64,000 bases of DNA. Source: Burkholderiales bacterium (lineage in GTDB: Bacteria; Pseudomonadota; Gammaproteobacteria; Burkholderiales; Burkholderiaceae_C). Positions 18,401-31,066 of this stretch are shown here, piece by piece (the first letter of the stretch is position 1; every line of letters begins with the position of its first letter). The stretch covers positions 1 to 64,000 of the forward strand of contig JACPVA010000071.1 in NCBI GenBank assembly GCA_016191995.1, in the 5' to 3' direction. The translations under genes and the position numbers were made by a program. The notes under the pieces were generated by a model that ran no database searches, had not been told where the DNA came from, and saw nothing but the letters and a program-made list of their open reading frames with translations.

Positions 18401-18940
18401 CAGCCCCGCGACCGGCTCGAGGCCTGGTTGCACCACCTGTGGCTGCACGCTTGCCCGCCGGCGGGTGCAGCCGACGCAGGGGCTGCCAGCGATGCGGCTG
18501 GCGCGGTCCGTGGAGCGTGTGAGACCAACGCGTCGAATGGCGCGAACGAGCCCGATGCGCCCGCGTCGCGCAGCGGTGCCGCCGGCCCCGGCCCCACGCG
18601 CTGGCTGGCGCTCGACGCCACGCTGCTGCTGCGCGCGCCGGCCAGCACCGAGGCCGCGCGCGAGCTTCTCGCGTCGCTGCTGCGGATCTACCGCCGCGGG
18701 CTGATCGGGCCGCTGCCGTTCTTCCCGAAGGCGTCCTGGGCCTTCGTCGACGCCGACGGCAGCTTCCGCGCTGCGCACGAGGCCTTCGAGCCGACGCGCC
18801 ACCACGCGCACACCGAGGGCGCCGACGCCGCGATCCGCCTCGTCTGGCGCGGCCGCCGCGACGCGCTGGGCGACGACTTCGCCCTGCTGGCCGCGGCGGT
18901 CTTCGGCCCGCTGCGCGACCATATCGAGGCGGAGGCCTGA
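15407..18940 (+). CDS. recC: Exodeoxyribonuclease V subunit gamma
   Basis: 1177 aa; MLHLHLSNRFERLEALLLERL..., PLRGLPYEVVCIVGLNGDAFPGSERAGEFDLM, DDRNLFLDLLLAARRAVHLSHTG. Confidence 0.93.
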   Translation: MLHLHLSNRFERLEALLLERLATHGDDPFEPDTVVVPSAAVQRRLTLAIARAHGVCAGVEFGFLAQWLWRQMRRVLPRIPETSPLAPAVLAWRIYAALGDAGSVAGQPRLQGYLDGADELMRLELAQRIATLLDQYATYRPGWLGRWQEGEHVIDPGGTGAAGAADEAWQAALWQRLAADLGLAATHPAAGFVAALESGGEALARGAGLPRCAHLFALPTLPPLHAELLAQLGRWTELHVYLLNPCQEYWYEVVDARRLAWLAARGRADGHEVGNRLLAAWGRQTQALVDTLLDRSGDATIDDHRFEPGPGATLLARWQDAVLAMEDLAPGSVELAADDRSVELHVCHSLTRELEVLHDRLLALFAADPALQPGDVLVVAPDLEAAAPLIDAVFGTAPPDRHLPYTITGRARSRVNAPARALLALLDLAASRCGASELYALLQQPIVARRFGLDDAALAEVHAALLASGLRWGLDARHRAAAGLPAAARHTLADALDRLFLGHALPPPRDTPSDPVAGLLPAGDLEGSDARVLGALHRFAEALGALHTAVQQPLPPAHWVALLQDLLARFTAPAAAELDDLAELHDALRALADTLARAELDTPLPLPVLRHALEQALDDPARGGVPSGHISFSAMSPLRGLPYEVVCIVGLNGDAFPGSERAGEFDLMAARPQRGDRQRRQDDRNLFLDLLLAARRAVHLSHTGRSVRDHATLPPSVLIDEWLDVLVPAIAADPEDPASLAVARARLVVEHPLQPFALQAFRSDADPRVRSHRAELCEALQQALAAQAQDPVDDAWPDDEAAEADAEDGPADEADGGDAAGAAEALPEASWAPPMPFFTAALPPPGPEWRMVTLAQLVEFFRQPARFLLRRRLALALPRDADELRDDEPFVPEREAGWALAGRLLPAALAGADEARLLQLAEAGTEWPAGAVARQPLRQLLAELMPFAERVRAASAAPALPPHTGVLDFDLDGEPWQLGASHADLRPGGLLRWRAAPLQPRDRLEAWLHHLWLHACPPAGAADAGAASDAAGAVRGACETNASNGANEPDAPASRSGAAGPGPTRWLALDATLLLRAPASTEAARELLASLLRIYRRGLIGPLPFFPKASWAFVDADGSFRAAHEAFEPTRHHAHTEGADAAIRLVWRGRRDALGDDFALLAAAVFGPLRDHIEAEA

Positions 18941-18941
18941 A

Positions 18942-22952
<4,011 letters not shown>

Positions 22953-23049
22953 CCTCGAGCGGGCGCCATCCTTCTAGCCTGCTCAATCACGAGCCGGCGC
23001 ACGCCACGCTGGCCACCTCGGCGGCATCGCGGCCCCGGAGGCCCGCCCC

Positions 23050-25095
23050 GTGACCCCGCGTGACGACGGGCCGCAAGCCCTCTCGCTGGCGCTGGCCGAG
23101 GGAGTGGCCGCACGCATGGCGCGCTGGGCGCGCGCGCTGGGCGCCGACGATGCCGCCGCCGCCACGTTGCAGCGCGCGACGCTGGCGCTCGGGCTGGCGA
23201 ACGCCGACGGCCATGTTTGCCTGCCGCTGGCCGAGCTGCTGCCCGAAACGGCCGACCCGCGCGAGCACGATGCAGCGTTGGGCGCCCTGCGCGCGGCCTT
23301 GCGCGCCAGCCCGCTGGTCGGCGACGCGGGCGCGATCGAGCGCGCCGACGCCGGCGCACCGCTGACGACCCCGCTCGTGCTCGACGACGGTGACCGCCTG
23401 TACCTGGCGCGCGACTTCGACCACGAGCGCCGCCTCGCCGCGCGGCTGGCGCGCGCCGCCGCCGCGCCGCCAACCCCGATCGCGCCCGCCACCGCCGCGC
23501 TGCTGCACGAACTCTTCGACGGCCCGCGCGATGGCGAGCCGGACTGGCAGCAGGTCGCCGCCGCCCTGGCGCTGCGCCGGCGCCTGGTCGTCATCAGCGG
23601 CGGCCCGGGCACCGGCAAGACGACCACCGTGGTCAAGCTGCTGGCCTGCCTGCTCGCGGCGGAACCGGACTGCCGCATCGCGCTGGCCGCACCGACCGGC
23701 AAGGCCGCCGCCCGCCTGAGCGCGGCACTGCGCGAGCGCGCCGCTGCGCTGCCGCCCGCGCTGCGTGCGCGGCTGCCGGCCGAGGCGTCGACCGTGCACC
23801 GCCTGCTCGGCGTGCGGCCCGGCCCCGATCGCTTCGCGCACCACGCCGGCCAGCCGCTGGCGCTGGACGCGCTGGTCGTCGACGAGGCGTCGATGCTCGA
23901 CCTGGCGCTGGCACGCCGCCTGCTGGAGGCCGTGCCCGATCATGCGCGCATCGTGCTGCTCGGCGACAAGGACCAGCTCGCGGCGGTGGAGTCGGGCGCG
24001 GTGTTCGCCGAGCTGAGCGCCGACCCGACGCTGAGCACAGCGACGCGCGAGGCACTGGCAGCGGTTTGTGGCGTGACGCCCGGGGCGCTGCGCGCTCACT
24101 CGCCGGTGGCGATTCGCGTCGTCGCGCCCGAGTCACTGGCCACGCCCGGGACTGCGCGCAACGCGGCCCGCGCGAGCCCGCTGCAAGACTGCGCCGTGTG
24201 GTTCGCGCGCACGCACCGCTTCCAGCCCGGCAGCGGCATCGCGCGCCTGGCGTCGTCGATCAATGCGGGCCGCGCGCCCGAGGCGCTGGCCACGCTGCGC
24301 GACGCCGCCGCGGGTGGCGATCTGCAGTGGCTGGACGATGCCGGTGAGCCGCCGTCGTCCGCGCCCGGCCTGCGGGTCTGGCAGGCGATGACCGAGGGCA
24401 TCGCGCCCTACCTGGATGCGGTTCGACGCCAGCCGCAGGAGCCGGCTGCGGTCGCACGCGCATGGGGCCGCTTCGTCGTGCTGACCGCGATGCGCAGTGG
24501 AGCGCGCGGGCAGCAGGCGATCAACGAGCGGCTGGAGCACCACGCGCGCCAGCGTCTCGGCGCCCTGCCCGCCGCCGACGGCAGCGCGCCGTGGTGGCCG
24601 GGCCGCCCGCTGATGGTGCTGCGCAACGACCCGGTGCTGCGGCTGTTCAACGGCGACGTCGGTTTCGTGCTGCCGGATGCGCGGGGGGTGTTGCAGGCGT
24701 GGTTTCCGGTGGCGGCGGATGCAGCGGGTGCGGCGGCTGCATCGGCTGCGCCGGCCACGTCGGTCGCGGCAGACGCGGCGGGTGGGGAAGGCGGGAAAGG
24801 CGCGGAAGACCGCTGGCGCGCCGTACCGCCGCTGCGCCTGCCGCCGCACCAGACGGCGTTCGCGATGACGGTGCACAAGGCGCAGGGGTCGGAGTTCGAC
24901 CGCGTGCTGCTGCTGCTGCCGGCGCAGGCCGCGCGGGTGCTGACGCGCGAGCTGCTCTACACCGGGGTCACGCGGGCGCGCGAGGCCGTCGTCGTCTGCG
25001 GTTCGGAGGGAGTCATCGCCGCCGGCGTGGCGGCGCCGACGCGCAGGCGCTCGGGGCTGCTCGCGCGCTTGCGCGGGATGGGTTCGGTCAGGTAG
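23050..25095 (+). CDS. recD: Exodeoxyribonuclease V subunit alpha
   Basis: LVVISGGPGTGKTTTVVKLLACLL, LVVDEASMLDLALARRLLEAVP, FAMTVHKAQGSEFDRVLLLLP; GTG start. Confidence 0.95.
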   Translation: MTPRDDGPQALSLALAEGVAARMARWARALGADDAAAATLQRATLALGLANADGHVCLPLAELLPETADPREHDAALGALRAALRASPLVGDAGAIERADAGAPLTTPLVLDDGDRLYLARDFDHERRLAARLARAAAAPPTPIAPATAALLHELFDGPRDGEPDWQQVAAALALRRRLVVISGGPGTGKTTTVVKLLACLLAAEPDCRIALAAPTGKAAARLSAALRERAAALPPALRARLPAEASTVHRLLGVRPGPDRFAHHAGQPLALDALVVDEASMLDLALARRLLEAVPDHARIVLLGDKDQLAAVESGAVFAELSADPTLSTATREALAAVCGVTPGALRAHSPVAIRVVAPESLATPGTARNAARASPLQDCAVWFARTHRFQPGSGIARLASSINAGRAPEALATLRDAAAGGDLQWLDDAGEPPSSAPGLRVWQAMTEGIAPYLDAVRRQPQEPAAVARAWGRFVVLTAMRSGARGQQAINERLEHHARQRLGALPAADGSAPWWPGRPLMVLRNDPVLRLFNGDVGFVLPDARGVLQAWFPVAADAAGAAAASAAPATSVAADAAGGEGGKGAEDRWRAVPPLRLPPHQTAFAMTVHKAQGSEFDRVLLLLPAQAARVLTRELLYTGVTRAREAVVVCGSEGVIAAGVAAPTRRRSGLLARLRGMGSVR

Positions 25096-25149
25096 ACGCC
25101 GTCGCGTCGCACGAACGCGCGGCACCGCGCCCGTGCGCGAAAATGAGTG

Positions 25150-26079
25150 ATGGCTGCACCGACCTACGACAAGTTCATCGAGCCCCTTCTGCGGTATCTC
25201 GCGACCAAACCGAATGGTGTGCCAGCGCGCGAGGCGCATGAAGCGGTCGCGGACGTACTCGGCATGTCGGCCGAGGATCGGCAGGAGCTCCTGCCGAGCG
25301 GAGCGCAGCCGATCTACAAGAACCGGGCGGGCTGGGCACACGACAGGCTCAAGCGCTCGGGCCTGTCTTCGAGCCCCCGGCGAGGCTACTGGCAGATCAC
25401 GCAGCAGGGCCTGGACTTCCTCGCCAGACATCGAGAGCCGCTGGATCCGGCCGAGGTCGAGCGGCTCGCCGTCGGATTCATCGATGTCCGTCTTCGACCG
25501 CCCGCAGCCGCTGGCCTTCCCGGCGACGACGTGCCGATCCGCAGCCCGGGGTCTTCCGCGACGGCCAGCCCGGACGACCGGCTAGCCGAAGCACTCTCGG
25601 AGCTTCGGGCGACGGTCGCGACCGAGCTTCAGGAAACCCTGGCCAAGGTGGCGCCGGCGTTTTTCGAGGCGATCGTCCTCGACCTGTTGCATCGCATGGG
25701 CTACGGTACGAACCGCTCGGACCTACAGCGTGTCGGCGGCGCCGGCGACGGCGGTATCGACGGCGTGATCTCGCTGGACAAACTGGGACTTGAGAAGGTC
25801 TACGTCCAGGCCAAGCGCTGGCAACAGGCTGTCGGTCGGCCCGAGATCCAGGCGTTCTATGGCGCGCTCGCCGGCCAGCGGGCGAACAAGGGCGTCTTCA
25901 TCACGACGTCCAGCTATACCGCGCAGGCCGTCGACTTCGCGAACTCGGTAGAGCGAATCGTCCTCGTCGATGGCAGGCGACTCGCGGAGCTGATGATCGA
26001 CCACGAAGTGGGCGTCACGGCCCGCACGCTGAAGGTTCCGCGCTTCGACAGCGACTACTTCGACGAAGACGCGTCCTGA
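25150..26079 (+). CDS. mrr: Mrr-type restriction endonuclease
   Basis: Winged-helix N-terminus (RAGWAHDRLKRSGLSSSPRRGYWQITQQGLDFL) and nuclease FEAIVLDLLHRMGYG..GDGGIDGVISLDKLGLEKVYVQAKRWQ..VGRPEIQAFYGAL. Confidence 0.92.
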   Translation: MAAPTYDKFIEPLLRYLATKPNGVPAREAHEAVADVLGMSAEDRQELLPSGAQPIYKNRAGWAHDRLKRSGLSSSPRRGYWQITQQGLDFLARHREPLDPAEVERLAVGFIDVRLRPPAAAGLPGDDVPIRSPGSSATASPDDRLAEALSELRATVATELQETLAKVAPAFFEAIVLDLLHRMGYGTNRSDLQRVGGAGDGGIDGVISLDKLGLEKVYVQAKRWQQAVGRPEIQAFYGALAGQRANKGVFITTSSYTAQAVDFANSVERIVLVDGRRLAELMIDHEVGVTARTLKVPRFDSDYFDEDAS

Positions 26080-26330
26080 GCAGATCGACCGGGGTCGCGG
26101 CGTCCTGGGGTCAGGTCTGAAATCGAAAGCGGATCCCCTCCCGACCCTTGAAGTCCGATCTGCGCGTCAAGCACAGGGATCGGCCCTCGTGAACCCCCGC
26201 GCCAGACGCTTGCGCGGCTACCTGCGGGCGCCGATCGACGACGGGTTCGCCCTCAACAACATCATGTGACGATGCCGATCCACTCCCCCGGCAGCGCCCC
26301 GGCCTGTCGGCCAAGGCGCACTCGCCCGTC

Positions 26331-27614
26331 TCACCGCCCTTCCCCGCCGCCGCCCACCCGCTGCCAGTCCGCCACCACCGTCCCCAGCATCGCCCGGCTG
26401 TCGTGGATGACCTTGACACGCCAGTCGGGCGCCGACGGGTAGAACATCTCGCGGTAGTCGCGCTCGATGCGCGCCTGGTCGGCGGGGGACGCGTAGCCGT
26501 GCTGCACGCCCTGGTTCTCGAGCAGCGTGACGTGCAGCGACCGGATCGCGCCGAGCGTCTTCTGGCTGTCCATGGTGCCGTACTCGAATACCGCCGGCAG
26601 GTGCAGCCCGCCGCGGCGCAGCTTCCCGAGCCAGCCGACGAAGTCGCCGGTCACGGTGTAGAAGCCGCTGCCCGAGGCCCAGTCGATCGCCTGGCCGGCG
26701 AACGCCGTCTCCAGCCCCTGGCGCACGCGCGGGTCCGCGGGCGGGTCGATAAACAGGTGCAGCGTGCCGCGTGCACCGTAGCCGGTGTGCAGGTCGATCA
26801 CCATCGACAGCGGGTAGGCGTCGAGGATCGGCCGCAGCCGCGGCGCCAGCGCCTGCAGCTGCGGCTCCAGCGCGCGGCCGCCGAAGTAGATGCCCTGCGG
26901 CACCTGGTACTGCCCCTGCAGCACTGCCTGGCGCAGCGCGGGCATGCCGTGGCGCGCGATCATCGCCGCCGCGCGCAGGTGGAACAGGCGGTTGCCGAGG
27001 CTGCCGGCGTCGGCCGGCCCGGCCGGGTTGATCAGCGGGTCGACCAGCGGGTAGCCGGCATTGACCGTGCGGTACAAGGCCTCGTCGGTGGACGCGTTGC
27101 GGTTGAGGTCGACGTTGTTCTCGGTGAAGCGGCGCCAGGTCGCGAAGCCGTAGGGATTCACCGCGTGCAGCAGCAGGATGCCGGTCTCGGCCAGCGGGCC
27201 GGCGAGGTTCTCCGGGCGCAGGAACTCGTGCATGAAAAGCCGCTGCACGGCGCTGCCGGCCGGCCCCTCGACGCCGTGCACGCCCGAGCTGACGATCAGC
27301 AGCCGGTGCCTCTGGCCGCTCGGCGGCGGGATGTACAAGCCGTCGACCGCCAGGCCGTCGACGCCGCTGCGGCTGGCAACCGGTATCTCGAAGTGCTGGA
27401 CGCCTTCGAACAGCTCGGCCAGCAGGCGGCCGCGGGCGAGGAAGTCGCGCCGCGCACCGGCATAGTCGTCGATATACCAGGCCAGCGCCGCCTCGTCGCG
27501 CGGCATCGGGGTATCGCGCGGGGCGTAGGTGCCGTACTGCCAGGTGCTGAACGCCAGCGCCGCGAGCACCAGCAGCGCCATCGCGCCGGCGACGCGCTTG
27601 ATCCATCGAATCAT
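26331..27614 (-). CDS. M14-type metallopeptidase, DUF2817
   Basis: N-terminal TM; LLIVSSGVHGVEGPAGSAVQRLFMHEFL, LLHAVNPYGFATWRRFTENNVDLNRN, MVIDLHTGYGARGTLHLF. Confidence 0.88.
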   Translation of the reverse strand: MIRWIKRVAGAMALLVLAALAFSTWQYGTYAPRDTPMPRDEAALAWYIDDYAGARRDFLARGRLLAELFEGVQHFEIPVASRSGVDGLAVDGLYIPPPSGQRHRLLIVSSGVHGVEGPAGSAVQRLFMHEFLRPENLAGPLAETGILLLHAVNPYGFATWRRFTENNVDLNRNASTDEALYRTVNAGYPLVDPLINPAGPADAGSLGNRLFHLRAAAMIARHGMPALRQAVLQGQYQVPQGIYFGGRALEPQLQALAPRLRPILDAYPLSMVIDLHTGYGARGTLHLFIDPPADPRVRQGLETAFAGQAIDWASGSGFYTVTGDFVGWLGKLRRGGLHLPAVFEYGTMDSQKTLGAIRSLHVTLLENQGVQHGYASPADQARIERDYREMFYPSAPDWRVKVIHDSRAMLGTVVADWQRVGGGGEGR

Positions 27615-27734
27615 GATCCGCCTCGACGAGCCGTCATTGAGCCGCTGCAAGCCTAACAGCCTTGCCCGGCACCCGAGCGCGGCGACCGCTGAGAGTCGCG
27701 ACCGCATGGGGCAGCGTGAACACTGCACTGGGGT

Positions 27735-28064
27735 TCAATGAGGCCGGGGCACGAGGCCCCGGAAACCTGAGGCCAGGTTTTCGAGACGCGCCGCGAGGTC
27801 ACGCGCGTACTCGCGCATCGCCAGGGGTACGTGGAAGTGCGGCGGCGGCTCGTGCACGCCGACCATCACGTCCTTGCGGCGCCAACCGGCGAAGGCGGGA
27901 ACCAGTTCGCCGCACAGGTCGGTATGCAGGCGCTGGATCAGCGCATCGTCGATCGGCTCGTCGTCGAACCGGCCGCACTCGATGTCGCGCCCGATGGCTG
28001 CCGCCCGCTGCGCGAGCAATGGCGCCAGATCGGCGTAGCTCAGGATGCCGCGGGCGGCTTCGAG
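27735..28064 (-). pseudogene. Truncated Fic-family protein, N-terminal half only
   Basis: [91 protein letters not shown]; the catalytic HPFxxGNGR motif is not encoded before the stop. Confidence 0.6.
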
Positions 28065-28240
28065 GTGGCGGGTGGCATGGGATGGCGGGCGTGTTCCGCC
28101 TCCAGAACCTGCAGGCTCACCGGCTCGCCCTCGAAGGCCATGCTCTGCGCCACGCTGCGCGGAATGCGCTGCCAGCGCCGGCGCTGACGCTCCTGCGGGC
28201 TCAGCCGGCGCCAGTTCTCGATGGCTTGCTTCCAGTCCAT
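28040..28240 (-). CDS. Small protein, possible antitoxin of the Fic module
   Basis: MDWKQAIENWRRLSPQERQRRRWQRIPRSVAQSMAFEGEPVSLQVLEAEHARH...; overlaps the 5' end of the Fic fragment. Confidence 0.5.
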   Translation of the reverse strand: MDWKQAIENWRRLSPQERQRRRWQRIPRSVAQSMAFEGEPVSLQVLEAEHARHPMPPATSKPPAAS

Positions 28241-28283
28241 GGGCGGGATTCTCCGCATCGAGCAAGGGGGCCGCAAGCGGCGC

Positions 28284-28820
28284 ACTGGAGGCGCGCCGGT
28301 CGGCGGCACGCAGCAGGGCCTCGAGGTAGGCCAGGGCGAACGGGCCGTGCACCCGCAACAGTCCGAGCACCCGTTCGGTCCAGCCTCGTCCGGTCACCGG
28401 ATTGTGCCCCGCCGACGCCGCATCGAGCCGCAAGCGGCGCGGCGGCAGCGCCTGGTAGCTGCCGTCCTCGGCTATGAGCACCATGGCGGGCAGGATGTCG
28501 CCATCGCGCACGCCGCGCAGGCGCAACACCGAGTCGCCGGCATCCTGGTCGGCAGGGGCGCGTGCCAGGCCACCCTCACCTTCCCGTGGTGGGCACAAAC
28601 GAGGTACGCGAGCAGGTCGAAGTCGTCGGCGCCGAGCGAAATCACCTCCCGCTCGATCGGTGTCGGGTCGACACCCGAAGGCGCTGCGGCCGCTGCCGGC
28701 GCACCGGTGGCCGCCAGCAGCTCACGCCACGGCCCCAGGAGCGCCGGGTGATCGGGTGCATGCCGGACCAGCACGTCGAACAGCGCCAAGGTGCTGGCGA
28801 GCTCGTGCCGAAAACCTCGC
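28284..28820 (-). pseudogene. Frameshifted remnant resembling the C-terminal HD region of type I-G Cas3
   Basis: GFRHELASTLALFDVL...DDFDLLAYLVCAHHGKVRVAWHA [frameshift ~28580] ADQDAGDSVLRLRGVRDGDILPAMVLIAEDGSYQALPPRRLRLD...GWTERVLGLLRVHGPFALAYLEALLRAADRRAS. Matches the remembered pattern FRHELAS / AYLVAAHHGKVR / GVxxGDxLPA / GPFRLAYLEALLRAADxRAS. Confidence 0.6.
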
Positions 28821-29106
28821 CGAGGCGCCGCGGGCGGATCGGGGCCCCGGCGTCCAGGCTGGTGAGCCACTGCTGCATCGCCAGCAGGCTACGGATCTCC
28901 TCGGCGGTCAACCAAAGCCCGGGCAGTTCGACCGCCGATCCACTGTCGGCACGGTCGACGATCCAGCCGCCATGTTCGATGCTGCGGCGCACCGGTACGC
29001 CCAGGCGATCGCTCAGGTACCGGAGGTCGCGCTTGATCGTCGAGCGCGAAACCTCCAGCCGCGCGGCAAGCTCTTCGGTCGAATGGCCGCGCCCGCTGGC
29101 GAGCAC
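28810..29106 (-). pseudogene. N-terminal fragment of a HTH/WYL-domain transcriptional regulator
   Basis: LASGRGHSTEELAARLEVSRSTIKRDLRYLSDRLGVPVRRSIEHGGWIVDRAD..ELPGLWLTAEEIRSLLAMQQWL; the WYL core is missing and the sequence joins directly to the Cas3-like fragment. Confidence 0.6.
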
Positions 29107-29249
29107 TCGGTCGAGCTGACGCAGACGTTCGAAACCATCGCGGCCCTCCCCCCCACGGTCGATCGATGCCGCCGATCGTAGCCCCGGCCTACCGCGCCAC
29201 GCCGCGACCAGTCCCGCCGGCGGTCAACCCGCCGGCCCTTGGTGCGCCC

Positions 29250-29456
29250 TCAGCTGCTTACCGCCGCGACGAGTCCGTGCACCGCGGCGATCACCGTCTC
29301 AGGCTGGCCGCGATGAGGCGAGTCGTCGTGGTACTTCGCCTGGCGTTCGCGCAGGTCGTTCTCTACGTAGGCCGGACGTGCCTTGGCGATTCTGGCGGCC
29401 GACAAGTCCTCGACCACGATCAGACGTGCCCGCACCAACAGCCCGGCGACCCGGCG
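29250..29456 (-). pseudogene. Decayed, internally deleted paralog of the alpha/beta hydrolase at 32426-33325
   Basis: RRVAGLLVRARLIVVEDLSAARIAKARPAYVENDLRERQAKYHDD-SPHRGQPETVIAAVHGLVAAV versus intact RRVAGLVVMAPHIVVEDLSIRSISAARRAYLETDLRERLAKYHDD...SPHRDQPDAVIDEVGAFVAAV. Confidence 0.8.
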
Positions 29457-29590
29457 CGGCGATGCGCGTGGTCTGCCGCCGGCCGCGCTGGCTACCCGGC
29501 GCGTGGCGAAGACCGCGCGCCGGTTTCGGCAGTCCCCTTGCCGACAAAGGACTACAATTGCGTACCGAATTGCGTTTTTATGGTGCACGG

Positions 29591-29893
29591 ATGGACTACG
29601 TAACGGTGCGCGAGCTGCGCGAGAAGTCGGGCGAGATCTGGCAGCGGGTCGAGGGCGGCGAGGAGTTCGTCGTGACGCGTAATGGCAAGCCCATCGCGCT
29701 GCTGGTGCACACCGAGCCGTCGGCGGTCGAGGACAAACTGCGGGCCCTAAGGCTCCAGGCGTTCAGGAGGGTCTGGGACGCGCTGGCTCGACAGGCCCAG
29801 GCTAGCGGCGCTGCCGACATGACCGAGGAGGAAATCCAGGCGGAGATCGATGCCGCTCGGCGGGAGCGCCAGCTTGCGGCACGCGGTGCTTGA
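29591..29893 (+). CDS. Phd/YefM-type antitoxin
   Basis: MDYVTVRELREKSGEIWQRVEGGEEFVVTRNGKPIALLV. Confidence 0.88.
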   Translation: MDYVTVRELREKSGEIWQRVEGGEEFVVTRNGKPIALLVHTEPSAVEDKLRALRLQAFRRVWDALARQAQASGAADMTEEEIQAEIDAARRERQLAARGA

Positions 29894-30275
29894 CACCAAC
29901 ATCCTGGTGTCGGCGCTGCTGCACCCAGACGGGCCGCCAGGGCATGTATTGGCCGCGGTGCAGGCCGGTGATCTCGTGCCGGTCTTCAGTCCGGCCATGC
30001 TTGCCGAGTACGAATCGGTCCTGCGACGTCCACGGCTTCGGCTCGATGCCGCAAAGGTGGCTGCCGCGCTTCACCAGTTCCATGCGATCGGCACCTTGGT
30101 CCGTACCACCGCCCCACCGCCAGCCGGCCTTCCCGATGGATCGGACTGGCCCTTCATCGCCGGCGCGCTGGCGGCTGGCTGCCCGGTAGTGACGGGCAAT
30201 GCCAGACACTACCCGCCTCGGCTGGGGGTGCGGGTCATGACGGCGCGGGAGTGGATCGACCAGCAACGGCCCTGA
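29850..30275 (+). CDS. PIN-domain toxin
   Basis: LRHAVLDTNILVSALLHPDGPPGHVLAAVQAGDLVPVFSPAMLAEYESVLRRPRL..; overlaps the antitoxin. Confidence 0.88.
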   Translation: MPLGGSASLRHAVLDTNILVSALLHPDGPPGHVLAAVQAGDLVPVFSPAMLAEYESVLRRPRLRLDAAKVAAALHQFHAIGTLVRTTAPPPAGLPDGSDWPFIAGALAAGCPVVTGNARHYPPRLGVRVMTAREWIDQQRP

Positions 30276-30391
30276 TCGCTCGGCGCCACGCGTTCGTCAG
30301 CTCAGCGGCCCCTGCGCCGGCGACCGGTCGCGAGTTAGTCCGGCCCGGCGGTCGGTGCCAGACCCGGCGCATCGCAAGATCACGACATCCC

Positions 30392-30958
30392 ATGCGCATC
30401 GTCGAAGCCACCCCCGCCGACACTCCCACCGCGCTGACCGTCGAGCGCGAGGCCTTCGGCCGCGACGACGAGGCCGCCCTCGTCGCTGCACTGCTACACG
30501 ACACGACCGCGCGGCCCTGCCTGTCGCTGTTGGCCTACGACGGCGAGCAGGCCGTCGGCCATGCGCTCTTCACCCGCGTGTCGCTGATCGGCGCCGGGCC
30601 CGACAACCGCGGCACGTACGACGCGGCCGACGCACGCGAGCTGCGCTGCGCCATCCTCGCCCCGCTGGCCGTGGTCCCGGCCGCGCAGCGCCGCGGCGTC
30701 GGCCGCGCGCTGATCGACGCGGGCGCGGCCCGGCTCGCGGCCGCGGGCGTGCAGCTGCTGTTCGTGCTCGGCGACCCGGCCTACTACACATGCTGCGGAT
30801 TCGGCCCGGCGCTGCCGCACGGGCTGCGCGCGCCCTACCCCATCGAGCCCGCCGCCGCGTGGAGGGTGCGCGCGCTAGCGCCGGGCGTGCTGGGCACGGT
30901 CCAGGGCAGCGTGGCCTGCGCCGCGAGCCTGGCGGCACCGGAATTCTGGCGCGAGTAG
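30392..30958 (+). CDS. GNAT-family N-acetyltransferase
   Basis: MRIVEATPADTPTALTVEREAFG...LAPLAVVPAAQRRGVGRALIDAGAARLAAAGVQLLFVLGDPAYYTCCGFGPA. Confidence 0.9.
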   Translation: MRIVEATPADTPTALTVEREAFGRDDEAALVAALLHDTTARPCLSLLAYDGEQAVGHALFTRVSLIGAGPDNRGTYDAADARELRCAILAPLAVVPAAQRRGVGRALIDAGAARLAAAGVQLLFVLGDPAYYTCCGFGPALPHGLRAPYPIEPAAAWRVRALAPGVLGTVQGSVACAASLAAPEFWRE

Positions 30959-31066
30959 CGGCGCCATGAGGCGGCCTACGATCGCCCGTGTGATCGAGGC
31001 ATGCCCGCCGGGCAACCGGTCTCGGGCAGCGTGCGACACCACCCCGGCACCCAGGAGCCTATCGTC

